A DNA stretch of 64,000 nucleotides from an uncultured Chromatiaceae bacterium (GTDB lineage: Bacteria; Pseudomonadota; Gammaproteobacteria; DRLM01): NCBI GenBank assembly GCA_945787555.1, contig CALZJG010000082.1:1-64000 (forward strand). The letters are read 5' to 3'. This document shows positions 7,437 to 17,363 of this stretch, one piece after another. The number at the start of each line of letters is the position of its first letter. Positions within the stretch are counted from its first letter, which is position 1. Under the pieces are notes generated by a model. It ran no database searches, had not been told where the DNA came from, and saw only the letters and a program-made list of their open reading frames with translations. The translations under genes were made by a program, and so were the position numbers.

Positions 7437-9713
7437 ATGGCTACCGCTGACGTTGTAGCCACACCGCTGCGTGTGCTCATGGTGGAGGACTCCGCGGAGG
7501 ATGTCACCGTCATATTGCAGGCGCTCGGGCACAGCGGCTTCGAGGTCACTCATGCACAGGTTTCTAATCTAGAGAGCTTGCATGAGGCACTCGCGCTCAC
7601 GCGTTGGGATGTCATGCTGTGCGACCTAGTCCAACCCGGCATGAGTTGTACTGAGTTGATCACGCACTTGCGCGAACTGGGCTTCAACCTTCCCGTGATC
7701 TTTGTCTCTCGCGCGGCGGGGCCCGGGCTTGCCACAGAGCTGCAAAACCTGGGGGCCTGCGCCTTCGTCTCCAAGAACAAGCTAGGACAGCTCGGCCCTG
7801 CGATCGGGCACTGCTTGAGCGCACCCGCCGCTCCGGATGAAGCCGAGAAACACAGCCGCGGCGCGCGCAGCCCCCTCACACGTAATTACGGCATGCTCAT
7901 GCTGCTGCTCGCCGTGCTCAGCGTCATTCTCGCCGGCAGTTATTACCTGCATGAAAAGCGCGAACATGATGCGCGCATCCAGTCTGCCTTCCAAACCAGG
8001 GCAGAAGCACGAACACATGCCATCCAGGAACACCTGCAAGAGCTGGACAACTTGTTACTGCTGTTCGCATCGTTCTTTGCCCATACCACCCAAGAGCTCG
8101 ATGATGAATTGGAGGAATTTTCCGGTATGGCAAGCGCCATTATCGAGCATCCCGGCTTGGTGCGTCTGGGTTATGGTGAGCGAGTGGCCACGGCAGAGTG
8201 GGCAACATGGGAACGGGAAGCCAGCAAACTCGTAGAACCTCTCCCGGTTATCCCTCTGATTCCACGAACAGTCAGCTCACCCATTCTCGACCACTACCTG
8301 GTTTTGTTCGACTATGCCAAGCCGCAGACTCAGACCTGGCCGGTAGGCTTCGACCTCACCGCCGCCTCCACATGGCACGAGACACTGCTCCACGTCGCAA
8401 CAAACCGCGTGCCCGATGTCACACCTTGCGCCCTCGCGACAGGTAAGCCATCCTGCTCTTGGGCGCTGCTATTTACGCCAGTATTTGCCCCCCATAGCTC
8501 CGACCTCAGGGGAGTGATTTATGCCGAGTTGTCCATCGCCACCGTCATCAACTATGTCATGTACAGCTCTCCCTCCGGCGACCTGGATATCCGCCTCGAA
8601 GACATCACCGACCACGACCACCCCATTCCACTCTATTATCATAGCCATGAGTCCCAGCTACGCCAGAGCCTGACCGACAGGGGCACGGCGCGGGAGCCGT
8701 TTGGGTTTGCCCAGGCGCACACTATCCAGGTAAGCGGGCGCACCTGGCGACTTACCTTTCTCTCCTCAGCGGAGATCATCGGCTATGATTTCGAGCGTGA
8801 ATACATACTATTGCCGACCGCTATCTTGATCGGCACCGCACTAGTGCTCAGCCTCATGGGCTTAGTGTGGCGCCAGACCGCGGATGTCGAGCGGCTAGTG
8901 ACCGAGCGTACTACCGGACTCCACCGGGAGATGTCCAAGAGCCGCGCGCTGGAGGCCTCGTTGCGGGAAGCCAATATTAAGCTAAGTGGTCTGGTTGGTG
9001 AACTCGATCAGCGCGTCCGCGCGCGCACTGCTGAACTCGAGACCGCCAACAAGGAGCTGGAAGCATTCAGCTACTCAGTCTCGCATGATTTGCGCTCGCC
9101 GCTACGCGCCATCGACGGCTTCAGCCAAGCGCTGCTTGAAGATTATGCAGATAAACTGGATGAACAGGCAGGCGATTATCTCAATCGCGTACGCGCCGCC
9201 AGCCAGCGCATGGACCAACTCATCAACGACCTTCTGAAGCTCTCGCGCGTCATCCGTGCGCCGCTCAATAACATCACTGTGGACTTAACTGCTCTGGCGC
9301 ATGAAATCAGCGAGGAGATTAAAGGGCGTGAACCGCAGCGCCAAGTGGTGTTCACCATTACACCGCAGCTTAACGCGCGGGGTGATCTGCAGCTCTTGCA
9401 TATCGTGCTGGATAATCTGCTCAACAACGCCTGGAAGTTCACTAGCAAAACCGCACAGGCGCATATCGAGTTCGGCACCTACACCGATAAAAAGGGGCAG
9501 CGGGTGTTTTTTGTACGCGATAATGGCGCAGGCTTCGACATGGCCTATGTCGATAAGTTGTTCGGCGCCTTTCAGCGCCTGCACAGCCCCGCAGACTTTC
9601 CCGGCAGCGGCGTAGGCCTCGCCACGGTGGCGCGCATCATCCGCCGCCATGGCGGACAGGTGTGGGGGGAGGGCAAACCCGGAGCAGGGGCGAGCTTTTA
9701 CTTCACCCTCTAA
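7437..9713 (+). CDS. Membrane histidine kinase with N-terminal receiver and periplasmic CHASE sensor
   Basis: 758 residues. Order: receiver domain 1-130 (MVEDSAED, phosphoacceptor in LCDLVQPG, Lys in VSKNK); transmembrane helix near 153-172; CHASE-like sensor about 175-450 ([10 protein letters not shown] and LLFTPVF blocks); second transmembrane helix near 457-477; coiled coil; HisKA with phosphoacceptor His in SVSHDLRSP (about 549); HATPase with N box ([11 protein letters not shown]), G1 box (DNGAGFD) and G2 box ([12 protein letters not shown]). It should sense a small periplasmic ligand and pass phosphate to the two receivers upstream. A receiver placed before the membrane sensor is uncommon; most hybrid kinases carry it at the C-terminus. 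The ATG at 7437 has GGAGGGC upstream. The 3' end overlaps the convergent ilvD by 11 bp. Confidence 0.92.
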   Translation: MATADVVATPLRVLMVEDSAEDVTVILQALGHSGFEVTHAQVSNLESLHEALALTRWDVMLCDLVQPGMSCTELITHLRELGFNLPVIFVSRAAGPGLATELQNLGACAFVSKNKLGQLGPAIGHCLSAPAAPDEAEKHSRGARSPLTRNYGMLMLLLAVLSVILAGSYYLHEKREHDARIQSAFQTRAEARTHAIQEHLQELDNLLLLFASFFAHTTQELDDELEEFSGMASAIIEHPGLVRLGYGERVATAEWATWEREASKLVEPLPVIPLIPRTVSSPILDHYLVLFDYAKPQTQTWPVGFDLTAASTWHETLLHVATNRVPDVTPCALATGKPSCSWALLFTPVFAPHSSDLRGVIYAELSIATVINYVMYSSPSGDLDIRLEDITDHDHPIPLYYHSHESQLRQSLTDRGTAREPFGFAQAHTIQVSGRTWRLTFLSSAEIIGYDFEREYILLPTAILIGTALVLSLMGLVWRQTADVERLVTERTTGLHREMSKSRALEASLREANIKLSGLVGELDQRVRARTAELETANKELEAFSYSVSHDLRSPLRAIDGFSQALLEDYADKLDEQAGDYLNRVRAASQRMDQLINDLLKLSRVIRAPLNNITVDLTALAHEISEEIKGREPQRQVVFTITPQLNARGDLQLLHIVLDNLLNNAWKFTSKTAQAHIEFGTYTDKKGQRVFFVRDNGAGFDMAYVDKLFGAFQRLHSPADFPGSGVGLATVARIIRRHGGQVWGEGKPGAGASFYFTL

Positions 9714-11562
9714 CTCGCTCCAACTGCGTGACATCCCGCACCGCGCCGCGCGCGGCACTCGTGGTCATGGCGGCATAGGCGCGCAACGCAGCGGACACTT
9801 CGCGCTGGCGGTTGAGCGGCTTCCACGCCGCCTCGCCCTGGGCCTCCATCGCGGCGCGACGCGCGTTCAATTCCTCATCGGAAACAGCGACACGAATACT
9901 GCGTTGCGGAATGTCGATTTCGATGCGATCGCCTTCTTGCACCAAGCCGATGGCGCCGCCTTCCGCCGCTTCGGGCGACACATGACCGATGGACAAGCCC
10001 GAGGTGCCGCCAGAAAAGCGGCCGTCGGTAATGAGCGCGCAGGCCTTGCCCAAGCCCTTTGATTTGAGATAGCTGGTGGGATAGAGCATTTCCTGCATGC
10101 CGGGACCGCCGCGCGGCCCTTCGTAACGGATGAGGATGACGTCGCCGGCGTGTATCTGCCCGGCGAGGATGGCTTCCACCGCCGCATCTTGGCTTTCGAA
10201 GATGCGCGCCGAACCGGCGAATTTGAAGATGCCGGCATCGACGCCGGCGGTCTTGACGATGCATCCATCAAGGGCGATATTGCCGTAGAGCACGGCCAGT
10301 CCACCGTCCTTGCTGTAGGCGTGATCGTAAGCCCGGATGCAGCCTTGCTCGCGATCGACATCCAACGCGGTATAGCGCTTCTCCTGGCTGAACGCTTGCG
10401 TAGTGGGCACACCGCCGGGCGCGGCGCGAAAAAACTCTTCCGCCTTAGGATTGCCACTCTGCGTCACATCCCAATGCGCGAGTGCCGCACCCAAAGTCTC
10501 GCTGTGCACGCTACGCGCCTCGCCGTGCAGCAAACCGGCACGCTGTAATTCGCCGAGGATGCCCATTACCCCGCCGGCGCGATGCACGTCTTCCATGTGA
10601 TAGAGCTGGGTACTGGGGGCCACTTTGCACAAATGCGGCACCTTGCGCGACATGCGGTCGATATCCTTCATGGTGAAATCCACCCCCGCTTCCTGGGCGG
10701 CGGCGAGCAAATGCAGCACGGTATTGGTGGAACCGCCCATAGCAATGTCCAGGGCCATGGCGTTTTCGAAGGCGTCGAAGGTGGCGATGCTGCGCGGCAA
10801 CACCGTCGCATCGTCCTCTTCGTAAAAACGTTTAGCCAATTGCACGATCACTCGCCCGGCCTCTAAGAACAATTCCTTGCGATCGGCATGTGTGGCCAAC
10901 AGGCTGCCGTTGCCGGGCAGACTCAAGCCCAGCGCCTCGGTGAGGCAGTTCATGGAGTTGGCGGTAAACATTCCCGAACACGAACCGCAGGTGGGGCAGG
11001 CGGAGCGTTCAATGGACGCAATCTCCTCGTCGCTGTATTTCTCGTCGGCCGCCGCCACCATGGCGTCCACCAAATCCAGATGCACCAACTTGCCCTGCAC
11101 GCGCGCCTTGCCCGCCTCCATCGGCCCGCCGGACACGAACACCACCGGAATGTTCAGGCGCAGCGCGGCATTGAGCATACCGGGGGTGATCTTGTCGCAA
11201 TTGGAAATGCACACCAGCGCATCGGCGCAGTGCGCGTTGACCATGTATTCCACCGCGTCGGCAATCAATTCGCGCGAGGGCAGTGAATACAACATGCCGC
11301 CATGCCCCATGGCGATACCATCATCAACGGCGATGGTGTTGAATTCTTTGGCCACACCGCCGGCGCGTTCGACCTCACGCGCCACCAACTGCCCCAGGTC
11401 TTTCAAATGCACATGTCCGGGCACGAACTGCGTGAACGAATTGGCGATGGCGATGATGGGCTTACCGAAATCGTCGTTTCTCATCCCGGTGGCGCGCCAC
11501 AAGGCGCGCGCGCCGGCCATATTGCGACCATGGGTGGTGGTGCGGGAGCGATACTGGGGCAT
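9703..11562 (-). CDS. ilvD: Dihydroxy-acid dehydratase
   Basis: 619 residues, the usual length. IlvD dehydrates 2,3-dihydroxy-isovalerate and the isoleucine analogue to the 2-keto acids in branched-chain amino acid synthesis, using an iron-sulfur cluster. Cluster ligand regions SNCDKITPG and [19 protein letters not shown] are present, as are SGGPM and the C-terminal [16 protein letters not shown] signature. It starts at an ATG ([20 protein letters not shown]). It is transcribed alone, facing the histidine kinase at its 3' end, and has a hairpin with a T-run in its leader (11611-11626). Confidence 0.97.
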   Translation of the reverse strand: MPQYRSRTTTHGRNMAGARALWRATGMRNDDFGKPIIAIANSFTQFVPGHVHLKDLGQLVAREVERAGGVAKEFNTIAVDDGIAMGHGGMLYSLPSRELIADAVEYMVNAHCADALVCISNCDKITPGMLNAALRLNIPVVFVSGGPMEAGKARVQGKLVHLDLVDAMVAAADEKYSDEEIASIERSACPTCGSCSGMFTANSMNCLTEALGLSLPGNGSLLATHADRKELFLEAGRVIVQLAKRFYEEDDATVLPRSIATFDAFENAMALDIAMGGSTNTVLHLLAAAQEAGVDFTMKDIDRMSRKVPHLCKVAPSTQLYHMEDVHRAGGVMGILGELQRAGLLHGEARSVHSETLGAALAHWDVTQSGNPKAEEFFRAAPGGVPTTQAFSQEKRYTALDVDREQGCIRAYDHAYSKDGGLAVLYGNIALDGCIVKTAGVDAGIFKFAGSARIFESQDAAVEAILAGQIHAGDVILIRYEGPRGGPGMQEMLYPTSYLKSKGLGKACALITDGRFSGGTSGLSIGHVSPEAAEGGAIGLVQEGDRIEIDIPQRSIRVAVSDEELNARRAAMEAQGEAAWKPLNRQREVSAALRAYAAMTTSAARGAVRDVTQLERVRG

Positions 11563-11910
11563 GGGTAAAACCTCGAAACATCAGCGGGGTGTTAAGAATA
11601 GCAAAAATCGCCGCCCCTAAGGGCGGATAGCCCGTATGTCACCCGCCCCAGGCGCCTAGCGCGCCCTCGCAGGCACGACTATTCCCTAGCTCTCTCCATG
11701 CCTTACATACACACAGTCGGCCTGGGCGCCCCCATCACGCCGCTTCCAGCAGTGGGAAGGGGCCGTCGGGGGTGACCCCTGCGAGCCATGCTCACGACCT
11801 CCCTCACCCCGGCAGTGCGAACCCGGCGCGGAAAGAAAATCGCCACTAGGCCTTAATAATCCCCTCAAGAGCCTCTAAAGTAACGCCTGAGTGAGCCACG
11901 GACGAACGCC
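11563..11910. other. Divergent intergenic region between ilvD and the PaaK-like ligase gene
   Basis: 348 bp with no supportable gene. It holds the ilvD leader hairpin and must hold promoters for both flanking genes, but I cannot pick out confident -35/-10 pairs. Confidence 0.6.
11611..11626 (-). terminator. Hairpin with T-run in the ilvD leader (possible attenuator)
   Basis: Perfect 6-bp stem CCGCCC/GGGCGG with a 4-nt loop. In the ilvD direction it is followed after three bases by TTTTT, about 50 nt before the ilvD ATG. The form resembles a short intrinsic terminator placed in a 5' leader. No leader peptide rich in Ile, Val or Leu codons was identified. Confidence 0.35.
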
Positions 11911-13404
11911 ATGTCAGCACGCCATCAACAAAGCCTGCAAGCACTGCAGTCTTTTCTCACTACCCCGCTCAGCGAGCGCTTGGCGCAGCATCGTGAGCAC
12001 GCGCCCGAAGCGGCCTTGCTCGCCCTGTTTCATGACAGCGCCGAACATGTGCCGGCCTATAAGAAGTTTCTCGCCGCGCACAGGATCGAGCCCGCCACGA
12101 TACGCACGATGGATGATTATCACCGCCTCCCGCTGCTCACCAAAGCGGAATATATGCGCGCTCATGCGCTGCCCGAACGCTGCCGCGACGGCCGCCTCGC
12201 CGCCCATGACATGGTGGCGGTTTCCTCCGGCTCCACCGGCACAGCGCTGGTATGGCCGCGCCGCCTCGAGCAGGAGTTGGACATCGCCTATCGCTTCGAG
12301 CAAGTCATGCACGGCTTTGAAGCCGACCGCCGCCGCACCCTGGCCGTGGTGTGCTTCGCCCTCGGCACGTGGGTCGGCGGCATGTATACCGCCGCCTGTT
12401 GTCGTCATCTCGCGCTCAAAGGCTATCCGATCACGGTCGCGACCCCCGGCAATAAGAAGGAAGAAATCTTCCGTGTCGTGCAGGAACTCGCGCCGCATTA
12501 CCAACAAGTCGTATTGCTGGGCTACCCGCCGTTTATCAAGGACGTGTTGGAGGGGGCGGGCGCGCAGGGTATCGACTGGTCGCCTCAGAACCTCAAACTG
12601 GTGTTCGCCGGCGAAGTGTTCAGCGAAGAATGGCGCAGCTTAGTGTGCGAACGCAGCGGCGCCGCCGATCCGCGCTATGCCACCGCCTCACTGTACGGCA
12701 CCGCCGACGGTGGCGTGCTCGGTTGCGAAACGCCGCTCAGCATCGCCATCCGCCGCTTTTACGCGCAACAACCGCAGGCGGCGCGCGAGGCCTTTGGCGA
12801 ATCACGCCTGCCCACCTTGGTGCAATACGATCCCAGCAGCCGCTACTTTGAAGTCGTGGACGACACTTTGGTAGTGAGCGGCGACAACGGCGTACCCCTG
12901 ATCCGCTATCACATCGCCGACAAAGGTGGCGTTTATGCTTACGATGAATTGCTTGCCAAAGTGCGCGCCGCCGGCGGCGATCCATTGCGCGGTTTGGAGC
13001 GTGGCGCCTGCAACCTGCCCTTCGTCTATCTGTTCGGTCGCGCCGATTTCACCGTCTCTTACTACGGCGCCAATATATACCCGGAAAACATCAGCGTTGG
13101 CCTCGAACTAGACGAAATCTGCGACTGGGTGAGCGGTAAGTTCGTGATGCAAGTCAGCGATCACACTGGCAGCAGCAAAGGACTGGAAATCGTCGTTGAA
13201 TTATTGCCCGATGTCACAGACGATGAACTCAAACGTGAGGTCATTGCCGACAGCGTCCTCACACAACTGCTGCGCCTCAACAGCGAATACGCCAATTACG
13301 TGCCAGCTGAACATCAACGGCCCCAGATCACCCTCAAAGCCAACGGTGATCCGGACTGGTTCCCACTGGGAGTAAAGCATCGCTCCACACGCCAGGCCAA
13401 ATAA
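11911..13404 (+). CDS. Phenylacetate-CoA ligase (PaaK)-family AMP-forming enzyme
   Basis: 497 residues. The ATP-binding P-loop VAVSSGSTGTALVWPRR, the SLYGTADGG region and the C-terminal FGRADFTVSYYGANIYPENI block identify the PaaK/coenzyme F390 synthetase-like branch of adenylate-forming enzymes. Members activate a carboxylic acid as an acyl-AMP and usually pass it to CoA. The substrate is unknown: no phenylacetate catabolic genes are nearby and the protein is longer than classical PaaK. It stands alone, divergent from ilvD. Confidence 0.85.
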   Translation: MSARHQQSLQALQSFLTTPLSERLAQHREHAPEAALLALFHDSAEHVPAYKKFLAAHRIEPATIRTMDDYHRLPLLTKAEYMRAHALPERCRDGRLAAHDMVAVSSGSTGTALVWPRRLEQELDIAYRFEQVMHGFEADRRRTLAVVCFALGTWVGGMYTAACCRHLALKGYPITVATPGNKKEEIFRVVQELAPHYQQVVLLGYPPFIKDVLEGAGAQGIDWSPQNLKLVFAGEVFSEEWRSLVCERSGAADPRYATASLYGTADGGVLGCETPLSIAIRRFYAQQPQAAREAFGESRLPTLVQYDPSSRYFEVVDDTLVVSGDNGVPLIRYHIADKGGVYAYDELLAKVRAAGGDPLRGLERGACNLPFVYLFGRADFTVSYYGANIYPENISVGLELDEICDWVSGKFVMQVSDHTGSSKGLEIVVELLPDVTDDELKREVIADSVLTQLLRLNSEYANYVPAEHQRPQITLKANGDPDWFPLGVKHRSTRQAK

Positions 13405-13601
13405 CCGCAAATTATGCTGATGGCTCCGCTTCGTGCTAACGGAAGGCCGCAAGACAGGGAGGGGCAAACCAGCGCGCTGCGGCCACGCCCGTCGGATCGA
13501 TCATCTTGATCGCGACCACAAACGCCGCGGCGTCCTTGCAAACCAAGCCTCAGAACGCCCTAAACAGGCGAGTTGACGTGTCATCAACCCGCCTGCCGTT
13601 C

Positions 13602-14009
13602 TTAGGAAGGACGGCCGCCGAACAAACTGCCCAGCGCGCTCTTGGCCGCGCCCAACAATCCGCCTTTGGCATGTTGCGTCAACTGCGCCAGGCCGCCGCC
13701 CTGTGACAATGCGCTGACCAACGAGGGCATGATCATTTTCAGCGCATTTTCCACCGTGCCGCTGTCCATATCCAGCTTGGACGCCAAGCCCGAGATATCC
13801 AACTTTTCCAGCAAGGACCCGGCATTGCCCAGCGTCGCCATACCTGCCTCTTCTGCATTCTCTGCACCCGGTTCTTGTGCCACGGATGCCACTTGCTGCA
13901 CGGTTTCGCTGAGCAAATTCTGAGCCTTATCCGAGCTGAACCCCAACTGCTGCAATTGCCCCAGCAACGCAGGAGCCTGGTCGCCTAGCAAGGTTTTAAC
14001 GATATCCAT
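13602..14009 (-). CDS. Small helical protein, DUF937/DUF2780-like, unknown function
   Basis: 135 residues, Ala/Leu/Gln/Gly-rich and predicted largely helical, with no signal peptide, no membrane segment and a Gly-rich C-terminus. The segment ALKMIMPSLVSALSQGGGL resembles the repeated helices of DUF937/YidB-type proteins, and the overall form also recalls DUF2780. I cannot assign the family with certainty. The ATG at 14009 has GGAGGG a few bases upstream. It is convergent with the ligase gene; the 197 bp between them hold nothing recognisable. Confidence 0.7.
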   Translation of the reverse strand: MDIVKTLLGDQAPALLGQLQQLGFSSDKAQNLLSETVQQVASVAQEPGAENAEEAGMATLGNAGSLLEKLDISGLASKLDMDSGTVENALKMIMPSLVSALSQGGGLAQLTQHAKGGLLGAAKSALGSLFGGRPS

Positions 14010-14196
14010 AGCCTATCCCTCCAGTTACTTACATCATGTCGTCATAAAACTGTAGACCCAGATTGGACTTACAGCAATGTAAGTCGGGCCATTTTGACAT
14101 TGGTTTGCATTCCATCGCCACCGCGAGCGCAATGCATTCGCCACGGATTCCACTACGCTTTCACGGCCCACATTCATTACACTGACGCCATGCAAT

Positions 14197-14226
14197 CACC
14201 CTGGAGCACCCTGGAGCACCCTGGAG
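14197..14226 (+). repeat. Triple 10-bp tandem repeat carrying ribosome-binding-site-like GGAG
   Basis: Three perfect copies of CACCCTGGAG end two bases before the ATG at 14229. Each copy carries a GGAG core, so copy number changes the spacing between a Shine-Dalgarno-like element and the start codons. Confidence 0.85.
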
Positions 14227-14228
14227 CC

Positions 14229-14666
14229 ATGATGTTCAACCCCTACGTGATCATTCTCGTGTTATTCGTGTTTGCCGGCCTGGCCACCTCCGTATGGGGG
14301 TGGATCATGATGAGCAAGGGCCGCAAAACCCGCCACTGGCCTGCGACCGAAGGCACGATCGAGGAGTCGTCACCGACCTCCAAGAACGATGAGTTAATGC
14401 CGCACATCGAGTTCAGCTATAAGGTGATGGATATTCGCTATCGACGCGTGATGGAGTTTGCTAGCGGCACCCACCCCTCTCGCGAGCTCAGCGCAAGTTA
14501 CACGAGAAAATATCCGGTCGGTGCACGGGTAGAGGTGTTTTACGATCCCGAACAACCGGAGCGCGCCGCGCTGGAGCCAGGTGCGGGGCGCGATGACTGG
14601 CTGATATTCGCGATAGGCGTATCGGCGACGTTGTTCGGCATCGCTTTGTTATTCTTCAGCGGATAG
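14229..14666 (+). CDS. DUF3592-type membrane protein
   Basis: 145 residues: an N-terminal transmembrane helix (YVIILVLFVFAGLATSVWGW), a soluble domain of about 85 residues with WPATEGTI, HIEFSYKV and a VEVFYDPEQPERA block typical of DUF3592, and a C-terminal helix (FAIGVSATLFGIALLFF). Function unknown. Starts at 14229 and 14232 (ATGATG) are both possible; 14232 is better spaced (5 nt) from the last GGAG. The frame is open upstream to 14094, and an ATG at 14190 would translate the tandem repeat. Confidence 0.8.
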   Translation: MMFNPYVIILVLFVFAGLATSVWGWIMMSKGRKTRHWPATEGTIEESSPTSKNDELMPHIEFSYKVMDIRYRRVMEFASGTHPSRELSASYTRKYPVGARVEVFYDPEQPERAALEPGAGRDDWLIFAIGVSATLFGIALLFFSG

Positions 14667-14674
14667 ACACCCGC

Positions 14675-15139
14675 TCATTCCGCCTTTTCGACGATGAGCA
14701 AGGCACGGTCGACACCGTCGATGCCGATGATCTCGACCTGCTCCCCCCTCACCGCGTCCTCACCGCGCACGCGCCACGCCTTGTCGTCGATGAGCACTTC
14801 ACCGAAACCATTGACGATATCCGTGCTCACGGCGCAGACGCGGCCAATGAGCTCCACAGGGTCCGCTGCCTGCTCCTCCGACTCAGCACTCTCCGCTGCC
14901 AGCTCGGCTTCGGAGGGGGGCTTGACAACGTATTGCGATACAGCGACCCCAACGAGGATGAGCATGCCGAACATCATCAATTGAAAAAGCACCGGCACGG
15001 TTGGGTCGTACCAAATGACTCCGCCTACCACGGTGGCCGCCAGGCTCACCGAAACAAAAAAAGCGCTACGTATAACAAAGGCGCCGGTAATCGCCGCCAG
15101 AGCAAACACCAACCATTGCCATTCTGCCAATTGAATCAT
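14675..15139 (-). CDS. NfeD-family membrane protein (short form)
   Basis: 154 residues: hydrophobic helices in the first 80 residues, an acidic linker (EAELAAESAESEEQAAD) and a C-terminal OB-fold-like NfeD domain (LIGRVCAVSTDIVNGFGEV ... DGVDRALLIVEKAE). Short NfeD proteins usually work beside stomatin/slipin proteins in membrane quality control, but no stomatin gene is adjacent. I chose the ATG at 15139 (MIQLAEWQW) because AAGGA lies about 10 nt upstream and the product then begins directly before the first membrane helix; the frame is open to 15172. It lies tail-to-tail with the DUF3592 gene and downstream of the MscS gene. Confidence 0.85.
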   Translation of the reverse strand: MIQLAEWQWLVFALAAITGAFVIRSAFFVSVSLAATVVGGVIWYDPTVPVLFQLMMFGMLILVGVAVSQYVVKPPSEAELAAESAESEEQAADPVELIGRVCAVSTDIVNGFGEVLIDDKAWRVRGEDAVRGEQVEIIGIDGVDRALLIVEKAE

Positions 15140-15254
15140 CGCACACGCATCCTTCTTTTCATATTCGAGCACTCACAGGGTAAGGCATTTAGGGCGCTGG
15201 CGAAAACCCTGCGCCCGCCGATTCAGGCCAGCACAATGCACGACAAGCATGGCA

Positions 15255-16919
15255 TTAATCAGCGCCAACTGCCTCGACGAGCGCGGCCCTGGGCATATCG
15301 CCGGTCGCAGTGTCGTTCTTGAGTATCACCACTCGACGCGCAAAGGGGATTTCGATGCCTTCCCGATCGAACGCCTCTTTGATAATCTTGCGATACAGAC
15401 GCGCCACGATGCCATGGCAACCTGGCTTCACCTTGGTGACGGTTCGAATCAACAAATCGGACTCATTGAATTGCTGCAATCCGTCGATTAGTGTGGACTC
15501 AAGCACGTCGTGACTACTCTGCTTCAGCTCCTCGCCGGCCTGTCGCAATACTTGATAGACCTGATCAAGGTTGCTGTCATAAGAGACGCCGACTTCGACG
15601 ATAGCATTGATGTATTCCTTCGAGAAATTCACGACTTCCCCCAATTGGCCATTGCGTATGATGTGTAGCTGACCGTTGGGATTACGAATACGCGTGGTAC
15701 GCATCTCTACCGCCTCCACGGTTCCACGCGCCGTGCCGGTTTCAACGAAATCGCCCACCAGATAGAGATTCTCGAACAATATGAAAAAGCCCGACACAAT
15801 GTCATTGATGAGCGGCTGCGCGCCAAACCCGATCACGACGCCGACTATTCCGGCCCCCGCCAGGATCGGCCAGGGATTGAGATTCAACACCCCCAAGATC
15901 AACACGAAAGCCACGAAGTAAACGCCGTATTTAAGCAGGTTCTTGATAATCGGTAGGATGGTCAGGTGACGCTTGCGCTCCGACTCGCTGGCCTGGTCCG
16001 GCACCGCCATCGCCTTATCAACCACCAGATGCACTAATTCGACCGCGACTCGCGCTAAGAAGATGATGCCTATCGCCTCCACCAAGGCCGGTCCGTACTT
16101 GGCGAAGTCCGAGATGAATTCGAGTTGCAGCAGCACCAAGGTGGCAACCACGACATAGATAATGTATTCCAGACAGCGGCGCAATAGCGGGATCAACATG
16201 CGCAGCCGCTCATACCTTCCCAGCCAGTTATCCGGCTTGGCGTAGCGCCGGCTCAAGGCGTCGAGACTATCGACGATCGCCGAGACGGCGCTCACCAACA
16301 ACAAGCCGACGGTCACAATCAAGTACATCTTCAGAGCGATCATTAGTACTGCTGGGATCACTGCGGGCAATGACAACATCGCGGCGGAGACTATCAACAC
16401 CCACATCCAAGCGCCGTTGCTCATGATCCGTGCAAGTGAGCCGAAGAAGCGCTCTATACTGGCGTCATTGCTCCTGATTTGCTCGTAGGCCATAGCCCGG
16501 ATCTTGATGCCATGCAGCAACCGTCTCGCGATACGGATGGCAAGACCGGCCACCACCACCAAGCCGATGATTCTCGCCAGCGCGATCGCCGTACGCTGCA
16601 GAAAGTCCGCTGGAATGCTGTCGATCCAGGCACGCATGGCCTCGTAAACATCCTGGCCCTGAAACATCAAATAGCCATTGCCGACCACCACCAGCACGCT
16701 GAGCGAGAGCAGCGTGAGAAACAGGAACCAGTTGGCGGCGCGGCGCATCGATTTCGCACGCGATTCGCTCTTCTTCAGCAAGGGAATGTGATGCACGCGG
16801 CCAAACAGCACTTTGACCATGATGAAGAGCAACAAAAAGACCAGCAGCAAAATGCCGACTTCAGCCCCGATGACCGCCAACGCACGATAATCGGTCAAGC
16901 CGTTCATAAACCCATTCAT
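15255..16919 (-). CDS. Small-conductance mechanosensitive channel (MscS family), long form
   Basis: 554 residues with several N-terminal transmembrane helices (first near 14-40) before the conserved MscS pore helix and beta domain: GIVGVVIGFGAQPLINDIVSG, then FENLYLVGDFVETG and TTRIRNPNGQLHIIRNG. The C-terminal alpha/beta domain follows (VEVGVSYDSNLDQVYQVL). The channel releases osmolytes on hypo-osmotic shock; it is about twice the length of E. coli MscS (286 residues), so the extra helices may sense other membrane cues. A (GTGAAA)4 tandem repeat lies just upstream of the start. Confidence 0.93.
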   Translation of the reverse strand: MNGFMNGLTDYRALAVIGAEVGILLLVFLLLFIMVKVLFGRVHHIPLLKKSESRAKSMRRAANWFLFLTLLSLSVLVVVGNGYLMFQGQDVYEAMRAWIDSIPADFLQRTAIALARIIGLVVVAGLAIRIARRLLHGIKIRAMAYEQIRSNDASIERFFGSLARIMSNGAWMWVLIVSAAMLSLPAVIPAVLMIALKMYLIVTVGLLLVSAVSAIVDSLDALSRRYAKPDNWLGRYERLRMLIPLLRRCLEYIIYVVVATLVLLQLEFISDFAKYGPALVEAIGIIFLARVAVELVHLVVDKAMAVPDQASESERKRHLTILPIIKNLLKYGVYFVAFVLILGVLNLNPWPILAGAGIVGVVIGFGAQPLINDIVSGFFILFENLYLVGDFVETGTARGTVEAVEMRTTRIRNPNGQLHIIRNGQLGEVVNFSKEYINAIVEVGVSYDSNLDQVYQVLRQAGEELKQSSHDVLESTLIDGLQQFNESDLLIRTVTKVKPGCHGIVARLYRKIIKEAFDREGIEIPFARRVVILKNDTATGDMPRAALVEAVGAD

Positions 16920-17363
16920 ACTCGTAGCCTCTTTATGCTCATTTCACTTTCACTTTCACTTTCACTTTGATATTGACGACGCAAACGGCCGCATGCCGTC
17001 GACGACACTCGTCGACACACGCAGTTTTGCGTCACCTCCGCTAAGAACAGAACTTGAAGAAGGACAAGCCCGTGAGCCCACATTTTGGGCGGCAATTATC
17101 GTCGGCATTTATTTTGGCAAGATTACCACGCCAGCGCCCGGGCAGGGAGCCCACCTAGCGGTCACCTTGGCCTATTTAACATTGCGACACGCGCCCCCAA
17201 CGCTCCCCAGCGCTCGTTGAGTGCACACTAGACCCTCAAGGCGGGCATCAGCCCTTCGAGCACGTCCCCCCTGCCAAACAGCTGCGGCGGCGCTGATGCT
17301 CTGCTAAAGTAGCGGCCCCACGGCTATCCGGCGGGCCTAGCGCCGCCGCATGAGGTCACGCAC
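16920..17363. other. Divergent intergenic region between mscS and ttcA
   Basis: 444 bp. It holds the hexamer repeat at 16942-16965 and the ttcA upstream region (GAGG before its GTG start). A 75-codon open frame at 16993-17220 (+) has no recognisable motif and I do not consider it a gene. Confidence 0.6.
16942..16965 (-). repeat. Four tandem hexamers (GTGAAA)4 upstream of the MscS channel gene
   Basis: Four exact TTTCAC units on the plus strand (GTGAAA on the coding strand), plus a partial fifth, begin about 23 nt before the channel ATG. Such perfect short repeats can change copy number by slippage; here that would alter leader or promoter spacing, not the reading frame. Confidence 0.9.

Noticed and set aside
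16993-17220. 75-codon open frame between mscS and ttcA
   Set aside because: No motif, no conserved context, in a divergent promoter region.
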